A stretch of DNA of 64,000 nucleotides from Pleurostoma richardsiae (taxonomy: Eukaryota; Ascomycota; Sordariomycetes; Calosphaeriales; Pleurostomataceae). Below, piece by piece: positions 55,519 to 64,000 of this stretch (the first letter of the stretch is position 1; every line of letters begins with the position of its first letter). The DNA lies in contig JANBVO010000010.1 in the NCBI GenBank assembly GCA_030052745.1, forward strand, positions 124,001 to 188,000, written 5' to 3'. A program made the position numbers and the translations under genes. Under the pieces are notes generated by a model that was given only the letters and a program-made list of their open reading frames with translations, had not been told where the DNA came from and made no database searches.

Positions 55519-58241
55519 GGCAGACAAGTGTTTGGTGTTGGCTTAACCGGGAATTAATTTTTACATGGGATATCAACTGGGAGGGAGCGATAGAGACGAA
55601 AAGGAGCCTCATGAGACCCCGAAATCTGTATAGTTTTTAGATTCTTTTTTTGTCACGATACTACAGAGCGTGCGGATGTCGTTTCCCTCCCGTCATCGCG
55701 GAGGTCTGAAAAGAACCCTTTCCCTTCTTCTCACCATCCTTCGATCTGTTGCCCCGGCAATTGTGCATTTGAAAGTGGCTTTGTCTCGGCTCTTAAGAGC
55801 ACACCACATTGTCAATGACTCGCTCCTCGCAAGCCCATGAGACGTGAGGGACGGTTTCTGCTCCTGTAGCGCCCTCCCAATGGGAATGTGGCGGACCCTG
55901 ACAGTAAACGGTGGGAGCGGTTTCAGCGCTATCACCTTTGGCACCGCACCGTCGCGAGGGCTCACAGAGAGCCTTTTTCACAAAAGCCAAGACGCTCGTC
56001 GATGTACCGTGTACTAGACGCCTCGAGCTGAAAGCGTCGTCTCCGCTTCTCGACTCCACACCGCGAAACTGTCTGGACAAAGCCTAGCGCCACAGAAATG
56101 AATCGAAGCTACTACTCGAGAATGCAAACCGAGATCGGGTTGGGCCCCTATTCCGGCCTATTACGTACCGTCCTGCTGGGGGAGGGCGGGAACCGTCGTC
56201 CGATGCCCCTTCGTGAAGCTAAATGCACCTTCGGCATCCGCCGTCGTTCAATCTCATCTCGGAGCCGGGAATCTGCTCCAGAAAGGACATTGCCTCCCTC
56301 CGTAACCAATTCATGGCGTTCATTCACTGGTACTGCAGTAACGGCTTGTAAAAGTATCACTCCCAAGGGCCAGGGACGGGTGAATTTCTCTGCTATTTCA
56401 ACTATACCAGCGCAGTGTTTCGAGCGTATTGATCGGGGATGACCGTAATTGTAATCTGTACGCGCGATTACTTTGAACCGCTCGGGGGAAGCTGGAGCCG
56501 ACCGTCCGGGTCCCAAGTACCATAGCAATCAACGTACAGAGCCTAAAGCCTGCTTCTTTGTACGCATCATGTCCGAACCCCCTGTTTCGTCAGGGAATAC
56601 CGGAGGGATCATAATCCATGGAGTTCATGGCTGAGATTGAAAGTACATCTACCTAGTAGCGAAGGACTCTTCGACTTCTGCCGTTTGGCATATGTCGTAC
56701 CATTAGCCAGGCCCTGTCCTTATCTCCTGGAAACTGTCAGTAGCGTCGTTAGCGTAGCTAACTTGTACGAATCCCACAGGCCAAGTCAAGCCAAGAAGCG
56801 GCAGGTTCCGGACATGTCGCTTCCAGCCATGTCCATGGCGCGATCCGCCCAACGGTTCTGGCGGAGATGAACACACAGCGAGCTCCGCGAGGCAGCCTGT
56901 CGGTAAACATGGCTTGCTAATCAAGGTGGTCAACGCGTGCGAAACCCCAAGCTGGACTCAGGGGTAAGTTACCACGCCGACGTTGCCGGCCTACGGCATC
57001 CTTCCAGGGGTTAGAACTCGCACGTGGGAGACATGTTGAGCTATCCGACCATCAGCCGATGGAGACTCCCAGGAGGATTAGTATGCATTAGCACATGCAC
57101 ACGTGATGGGACTATACTCAGTGTCGCTAGGATGGGCCGTATAAACTTACGCTTCTCAGTCCGTACTGGAGACAGGGTTTCGAATATGTTCCCTTCTGGG
57201 GCCCTTCCGACGTTCATTTCTCTCATGCTCACCCTTGGGGGCAAGCAGGGACGTCGTCTAAGGCCATGGTGGAGTACCAAAATGACTTCCTCTTGAGAGG
57301 CGTATTCGGCTGGGTAGCTGCATGGTCGAGAAGACGGAGTGAGTTACTACACTATCCCTTTCTTGGGCATTACCATCCGTCACTCTGAACTGGACGAGCA
57401 AGAGAGCACAGTTCTCAACATGGGATAATAGTTCCGGGGATACGTGCATAAATACGGGACAAATCTATCCGTGCGAGTCGTTCCGAATCAGCCGTGTAAG
57501 GGAGCGAAACTAGCCGGATCCGCCATTGCTCCCCGTGGCAAGAACTGAGCTTGAACTCCTATGGTTGCTCCGACATCTCTTCACATTTGTTCGTCTATTA
57601 TCTGGTCAGGCTGAGTCCTCCAAAATCACAGCGACGATTTCCCCAAGTTTCCGGCTCTCCCACCTGCCAACTCTCTATAATGCCCGGAACGTGGTTACTA
57701 TTGCGGATCGAAACCGCGGGAAAGGGCCGTTGACTCTGGGCGTTACACTTCGACTCCTTTCCTTAAGTTGACACCTCCTTGCTGTTATGTCCGTCCAGGC
57801 TACGGTCTTTTTTCAGTGAAGGGGCCAGCCCTACCCCTGGCATCCCGAAGTTATTAGGCATTGTGTTTTCTTCTCGCCAGGATAGCGGGATATCTAAACT
57901 AGGGCCAGCACAGTGCCATTGAGAGACTCATCACCTGAATATCGCCTGCGAACTATGATATCATCCTGCTGAAGAGCTCAACAAGGCGAGCAACCGTCAT
58001 GGCTCTCGACAGGATGTTCTCCTAATCCTTTGACGAGAAGCCACGCTTGTGTGTGCAAAACGCCGCCACATAGTACCGTGAAAACCTGATTGCCAGAAAC
58101 GGCGGTCACAATAAATGCCTTTTGTGAGAAGGTATTCGCGCCTCTATGACTCTATGAGTATCAGCTTTCTTCAGTAAGCACAGCCCTCTCTAGACCACGT
58201 CTATAAAATCTATGCATCAAACTGTATCACCACACAGCACC
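55519..58241. other. Gene-poor stretch, 2.7 kb
   Basis: Convergent 3' flanks plus sequence without a supported gene or RNA. Composition is mixed, with no obvious repeats. Confidence 0.4.
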
Positions 58242-58784
58242 TCACATCGTCACCGCATCCTCCGCGATCGGTACAAGCTTCCCCGGCCCCTTGAACTGCT
58301 CCACGACATCCCCCTGCTCCGAGAGCATGAACCTCTCCGCCTGCGTCCCGATCCTCGCCAGGCCCCTCCACCGCTCAAAGTCCTCGGGCTTCCGCTTGTC
58401 GCCCCTCGCCTCCACGGCGTGCCGCCAGTGGCCCGCCGAGAACGCGATCACCGTGCTGACCTTCCGGCGGGGGATGTCCCACACCAGCGAGACCACCGTG
58501 CCCGTCTCCTCGAGCCAGTTGCACTGCCACAGCTCCCCGGGACGGATGCACTGGTACGTGGCGGTCTGGTAGTTGACGCGGCCGGCCATGGGCCCGCCGT
58601 GGATGGCGTAGACGACGCGCTTGTCGGAGAAGAACCACATCTCGTAGCGCCACTTGGCCGGGTTGCCCTGCTCGTCCTGGGCGTCGTAGTCGTAGAAGAG
58701 GTGCACGTCGCGCACGTCGGTATCGAAGGAGGGATGGAGTGGCGTGTTAGTCAGGACGAAGGGGAGGGGGGCGTCGCGAGACAT
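58242..58784 (-). CDS. Phenolic acid decarboxylase (ferulate/p-coumarate)
   Basis: 180 aa, single exon, start MSRDAPLPF at 58784. Lipocalin-fold, cofactor-free enzyme that converts p-coumarate, caffeate or ferulate to 4-vinylphenols in the cytosol, a way to detoxify plant cell-wall acids. Nearly every family block is present: DVHLFYDYDAQDEQG, KWRYEMWFFSDKRVVYAIHG, GPMAGRVNYQTATYQCIRPG, ELWQCNWLEETGTVVSLVWD, VIAFSAGHWRHAVEARGDKR and FERWRGLARIGTQAERFMLS. The catalytic Tyr/Arg/Glu region (YQCIRPGE and NWLEE) is intact. Length is close to the bacterial enzymes (about 160-180 aa). Suggests a plant-associated or litter-degrading lifestyle. Confidence 0.95.
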   Translation of the reverse strand: MSRDAPLPFVLTNTPLHPSFDTDVRDVHLFYDYDAQDEQGNPAKWRYEMWFFSDKRVVYAIHGGPMAGRVNYQTATYQCIRPGELWQCNWLEETGTVVSLVWDIPRRKVSTVIAFSAGHWRHAVEARGDKRKPEDFERWRGLARIGTQAERFMLSEQGDVVEQFKGPGKLVPIAEDAVTM

Positions 58785-59801
58785 GTTGGGCTGCTCTGGC
58801 TTCACCGTCTTTGGGCAGTGTGTATCAATCAGAGTGAGTGTTGCGGGATCGCAGTGTTAAAGTAGGTAGCTTTCTCAAATTCTCAACGTACGGTAAGAGG
58901 CTCTACACTCGCAGACTGGACTCTCAAGTCAGGAGCACGTCTCTTTATGCTTATCTACACAGTCCCGGCGCCTCATTGACCCGCCACAACGAAAGTTGAC
59001 GTTTTGAGACATTCGGGTCCCGCTTGTCACGCAATGAGGTCATGATCTCGAGGCGCCCTAGTGGAGCAAGCCTAGATCTGGCCTTCTCATCTGGCTGTGG
59101 CCTCGGAAGCTCCCGGTAGTGTGAGTCTAGCTCGGCAACCTGCTGACACCGGTATCAGGGCGAAGGAGAGCTGAAAGATAAAGGGCGCGGGTTGCCCGAG
59201 GAAAAGTTATTGCCTCGGGCCGGTACGAGGCATTACGATACTCCGAAGCCACCGCAAACTGCAACATGGAGATCCGGGCGTGATCTTCTCCGTAACACCG
59301 GTTTTCCGGGAAATTTGTGGGCCTTCGGACCGAATTGGTGGTGTGTCAGCCCCGTGGAATCCGGAGCACGCTTCTAGTGCTAACGAGACTGCGGCACTCA
59401 TGCCGGTAGATGACCAGCTTGGGAGCCACCAAGATCTCCCGAATATCAGGCTTCATTCGCGCTAATGGGCCCATCTGTAGGAGCGAACGACTTCGAAGGG
59501 CTCACTTCCGGCAGCCAAACACCTGCATAGCCCGCTAGAGGAAATGGGACTTGGGCATTGAGCAATAAGCATTGAGCACGTCACATGGGTCAATAATGTC
59601 GTGTGTTATTAGAAAGAAGCCGTCCACGACAAATAACGAGAGACGAGAGGAGAAAGACCACAAGTCCAGAGACTTTTCATACCAGTTGGGTTGACCAGAC
59701 CGACCTCATAAGTTGCTGAACGACGCGAATGAACATGCCTCCATCGATGTCTGGCTCAACCCAATCTCGTCAGACGAAAATCTCGACCACTCCAAAAGGA
59801 C
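58785..59801. other. Intergenic, no gene seen
   Basis: 1 kb upstream of the decarboxylase and downstream of the polyketide synthase. No supported gene. Confidence 0.45.
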
Positions 59802-62800
59802 CTACAAAGGAGCAACCTCCGACACGGCACTACTGATCAAAGCCGACAGACCGTCTCTCTCCTCGTCAGTCGTCGAGCCGGACCGAGACCGAGCCACCTC
59901 CGGCTGTTTAGCTCCGTCTCCTGCAGTTCTCAGCCCCTCTCTCTCGGAGATGAGCTGCTCAGCGATGTCCTGGCACACTGTTGCAAGTAACGTCAGCAGC
60001 TGCCGTCTTGTGCTGGGCGCAACTGAGTGGGGGAAAGCAACGATGCAACTCACGTCTCTCGATACTCGCCGAACCTAGTATTTTCAAGACTGGCACGTCC
60101 CGTCCCACGGTCTTGTAGATCCACGACCGGACCTCCACAGCGACGAGCGAGTCGATGCCAAGCTCAGCGATACTGTAGCGTCCATCAACATTATCTGTGG
60201 GGAGATGCAACAGTTCCTCCAGCCGCCGCGCGAAACAAGGGAGCAGCACTGCCGCGACGTCTTCCACTGTCTGCGCTTCCTCAATCATCTCCTTCACACT
60301 CCGCTTCTGAGCGCTTCCGCTGCTACTGTCGCCGGTCGTGTTGTCAGCATCCTCACCCGGAACTGTGTAGTGGCTGAAGCGGGGATCCCGATGCCAGTGC
60401 AGCGGGTTGGGATCGTCGACGCGGAACCGGCGCAGGCCGGTGGTGATGTCCATGGTCTGCCCCGAGACCGGTCGGCCTGCGACGATGGCCTCGAGGAACA
60501 TGTGGTGGATGTCGCGCTCTGAGATGGGCGGGTAGCCCTCACGCTCGAGACCGCCGTAGATGTCGTGCCGCTCACGAGCTAAGAGACCGACCCCGTAGAT
60601 GACGCCGATATTTAGGACGGAACCGGCAAGGCCACGCTTGCGGCGGTTGGCTGCAAGGCCATTCATGTACTACCGTGGTCAAAATCCTTCCAATCCAAAG
60701 CCATAGGCGTGTACTGACTTACCATGTTCGCCGAAGCGTAGTTCGACTGCCCGGCGTGACCGCCGATAGCGGCGAAGGACGAGGTCATGATGAAGAACTC
60801 CATGTCAGGCGAATCGAATGTCACGTCGAGGTTCTTGGAGCCCACGGTCTTGGGCCGCATGACACGGTTGAAAGTCTCCAGGTCCATCTGAGAGAAGACG
60901 CGGTCGTCCAGGACCATAGCGCCATTCACGACGCCAGCAACAGGGGGCATGCTCTCGACAAGTCTGTCCTTGAACGTCATGACGTCGTCCAAGTTCGTCA
61001 CGTCCAGCCGCTCGATTCGGACGTCGGCCCCTTGTGCACAGAGCTCGTCCTTCCATACCGGATGCATATCTGGGTTACGGCTAGCCACCACAATGTTCCT
61101 TGCGCCGTGCTTTATGAAAAGAGTACAGATGCTCTGGCCGAAGTCGCGTGTCATGCCTATCAAGACGTAGGTCTTCTGAGAGTTGAGGAGATTTTCCTCG
61201 ATGAGTGGCTTGACTACGCATGGGATAGAACGGTCCGCTCTCCAGTCCAGGAGCTTGAATGGTGCCATTGGCTCATGAGCTTGAAGCAAGCCTGCAGCGG
61301 ATATCGTCTGGGCAGACCACGGACGACTTCTGATCGAATGCGTCTTTGCCAAGGCCATTCGAATAGCCGGACCCAACAAGTCGCGGTTCATGTAAACATT
61401 ACGAAGGGCAGCGGGCTGACCTGGTATCAACATCGAGGAGCGCGAGTGGTACTGGCAGTTTTCGGGGAGGAAATCCATGATCTTCTTCGAGAGATCGGCC
61501 CCCTGTGGCAAGAAGTCGAACACGGCCGCTCCATCCTTCGAGAAGATGCTCGTCATTTCCCGCGCAGTGGCAAGTGGATGGAAGAACGTCGTCCGATCTT
61601 TGTCCTTCATATCAGCTCTTCGAGTTGTACAGCAGACCTTGACGGTGCTGCCGCGCCCAGACATAACCTCGCGAGCACATTCGACGAGGAGCTCGTCGGG
61701 TTCGACTAGCACAATGTTCATCTCCTTCACGCTATCCACTAACGTTAGGCTCACGAGATATCTCAAGAGGACGCTTGAGAACACTTCCAGATCGAGGTTC
61801 GTCGAGGAAACGGGATACGCTGCACCGAGTGGCACCTTGGCAAAGGAAGCATTCGATTGAGACAGAGCGACAAAGATATTGTCACCGTGCTTGTCATTAA
61901 CGTCGTGGCCGATACAGACGTGGAATTGGTACGTGCAAGCAATCTTGATCATTTCCACGGAGCTGTAATGGACTTGGAGATGAACTTGGCCAGAGTCTTC
62001 AGAAGCGAGGAGTGCGTCATTCAATCTGGCACTGTATTCCATTGAGCCCTCGCGACTCTTGCTCGAGGTTATCTCGATGCACGATTTGAGGCTGTTGACG
62101 GTACTGGAGACGATCCTTCGCGGTGTGTTGACGCGATCATTGCCGGGCTTCCAGGGCAGCACACGCGGGACGAGGCGTCTCCCGTCCTCAACATGGATTT
62201 CTGGCTCCACAGACCAAAGTAGATCTCCTTCCTTGGACTTTATAGCCACGTCCGTTAAGGCAAGACGCGCAAATGCTTCAGCCACTGTCTGCGAGCAGCC
62301 CTTGAGGGTGTCGAGGTCAAGCATCTGGAGGACCAGACCTGGTGTCTCGGCAAGGATCGTCCTGCTGAACCCAAACGAAGCAGCTTGATCAGGAGAACGG
62401 TCTCTGGCATTCAGAGTCACCCACAGGATGACCATCTCGGGTCTGAAAAGGGACTTGAGCGTCTCAAGTCTCTCCTCCGTTAAGGAAGAGAGCACGGGCT
62501 CGTCAAGGTCAGCTAGGATAATGATACTGGTGCAGGAGGCAGCCAGCGCCGCATCAACGTCATCCAGTGATCTAGCTAGGGAGACCGCTCTACAGGTTCG
62601 GGAGAGCTCCTGTGCGATTCTGGCTGATAGAGCACCAATACTTCCGGACTTCCCACCCAGCATCAACAAATGATCAGTCACACCGCTATCGGGAATGTGG
62701 TTCAACGGTTGATGGATATGCTGCTTCTCTGAACTACCCGCTTGTCGGACGATAAGGGAGAGTCCAGATGACAGATACTGATCTGAATTCCTCGCACACC

Positions 62801-64000
62801 TGACAAAGTCACATGTGTCGAGAACGTCGGGCCAGTCGGGGGGAGTGAGCAAGATGCCCGGCCTTGATCCGCGTGGCCCCGTGCAACGCTCAAGCCTTTG
62901 CTTCAGGGAACTGATCGAAGAGTTTATCAGGAGGAGAAACCCGCCTGGCTTCATCATGTGTCTGACGTTCTTGAGCGCCACCAGCGTGCTCTGACCTTGC
63001 ATGAGTGATACAGAGAGTATCAACATGTCATATGGTGGCGTCAGAGCGAGGTGGCTATCCATCCCCTCTTTGGTGTTGAGGTTTTCTGTGGAAATCTTCC
63101 TACGCATAGCTTCGGATTGCGGCAACCGATCCCAGAGATTCTTCTCAGAGTCGAATCCGACTGTATATGAAATGAATGCGTTTTTCAGTCCCTCCAGCAC
63201 GTACTCTGTCACGCCGAACTCCGGATCTGTCATTCCGAGAACTCTCATCCTCGGGTAACGGTGGCTAATCTGCTGCACGACGCGCGAAAGGTGAGTCTGG
63301 AAGAAATGGAGCTGCTGGCCTTCGTGCACCACCGCGGGTAGCATGCCTGGAAGAGCATCCGGCAGGTTCTTACCAAGCGTCCGGATGAAATCGAGGGTTG
63401 AAAAGTATGGGGAAGTCTTGACAAACCTTTCCAGGCTATCTTCCGTATCTCTTTGCCACTGGTGCTTAGAGATGGCAATACTAGTGTGCTCCTGCAAGCC
63501 TAGAAGCGGAGGGGAGATGATAGGAGAAGGAGACGAAGGCTCCAGGCCGTGCGGGAGATAAAACGACGCCACTCGATGGCAGCTTTCGACTAGGAACGGG
63601 TCTGATTCTGCCGCAGTGTCCTCGCTCGCAGTAAGAATCTCGTCCTCCGGGTCAACGTCCATCACAGTGTGCAAGTATAATTCATAGTCATTCTCTGGCC
63701 GAGTGGCCGCAAAAGACGCGACAACAAGTCCCTCAACTTGGATCTCCATCTCACCGCTGGAATTGAAGATGCACACATCTGTCGAGATAGTCGTTGCCGA
63801 CGCTGAAGTGATATTCTGAACGTCGGTCAGATGGGTATCAACATGCATAGCAGCATCCGGGGGCCTCTCGTTGCTAAGAGCAACATTGAAACGCATCGTC
63901 GAGATTGTCCTCGGCAGGAAAGATGTCCAGAGAGCACTGTTCATGTCAGTCCTGGGCGATCCCATCTAGTTTTCTGGATTCATAGGAAACTTACTTATCG
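59802..64000 (-). CDS. Highly reducing polyketide synthase, 3' part (DH end, psiMT, psiER, KR, ACP)
   Basis: The 5' end runs off the window. In-window exons: 64000-63995 (partial), 63936-60723, 60669-60054, 59977-59802, all GT-AG with matching phases. Order: second half of a DH domain (ALWTSFLPRTISTMRF), C-methyltransferase-like region (FVKTSPYFSTLDFIRTLG), a degenerate ER-like core, KR with YVLIGMTRDFGQS and SSFAAIGGHAGQSNYASANM (catalytic Ser and Tyr kept), then an ACP with LGIDSLVAVEVRS (phosphopantetheine Ser). The methyltransferase SAM loop, normally like EIGAGTGG, reads VLGMTDPEFG, so methylation is doubtful. The ER region lacks a Gly-rich NADPH loop. The KR style resembles LovB and PKS-NRPS hybrids, which use a partner ER. 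After the ACP only about 60 residues remain, with no condensation or release domain. Product unknown. Confidence 0.9.

Overview
The window looks like a chromosomal segment of a filamentous ascomycete (Pezizomycotina, probably Sordariomycetes). The genes are interrupted by short introns of about 50-190 nt with GTRAGT-like donors, CTAAC/CTGAC-like branch sites and YAG acceptors. The gene content is typical of that group: HET protein, Zn2Cys6 regulator, PTH11-like receptor, berberine-bridge oxidoreductase, highly reducing polyketide synthase, several MFS/amino acid carriers. Bases are moderately GC rich. I see no bacterial operons, rRNA, CRISPR array or convincing tRNA. All names come from reading translated sequence by eye; no database search was run.

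Layout. 0-5 kb: secreted bicupin oxalate decarboxylase, a doubtful ATG-less reading frame, and a HET-domain protein. 5.5-23.1 kb: a dense block of small-molecule uptake and metabolism genes: MFS carrier with a reading-frame problem, amino acid permease, divergent Zn2Cys6 regulator, class III (glutamate-semialdehyde-aminomutase-like) PLP enzyme, divergent membrane-anchored heme N-demethylase-like (DUF3445) protein, mannitol 2-dehydrogenase, Baeyer-Villiger-type monooxygenase, divergent DUF1349/Ree1-like protein. 24.5-33.3 kb: a DUF4188 (af470-like) protein, then a long multi-exon secreted SGNH hydrolase with seven FG-GAP/VCBS-like calcium-loop repeats and a C-terminal region resembling a beta-rich lectin plus an aerolysin/ETX-MTX2-type module. 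34.4-41.4 kb: SET-domain protein with a signal peptide, a second amino acid permease, small DUF4267 membrane protein. 45-50.3 kb: a Cys/Gly repeat protein, a small Cys-rich protein, a secreted FAD-linked oxidase. 54-64 kb: PTH11-like seven-helix receptor, phenolic acid decarboxylase, and the 3' part of a polyketide synthase running off the right edge.

How the genes may work together. The strongest system-level signal is in the 5.5-23 kb block. The 9-mer CGGCGCCGA, whose core is a perfect CGG/CCG inverted repeat of the kind Zn2Cys6 dimers bind, occurs upstream of the MFS carrier (7616), between permease and regulator (10579), between aminotransferase and N-demethylase (15402), and twice between the monooxygenase and the DUF1349 gene (22049, 22120). 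In each case it lies about 210-310 bp upstream of the minus-strand gene. I propose that these genes form one regulon for uptake and breakdown (or modification) of an amino or N-methylated compound under the local regulator. This is inference from sequence layout.

Long gene-poor stretches (25.4-28.4, 37.9-41.0, 41.4-45.4, 50.3-54.1 and 55.5-58.2 kb) hold no reading frame I can support.
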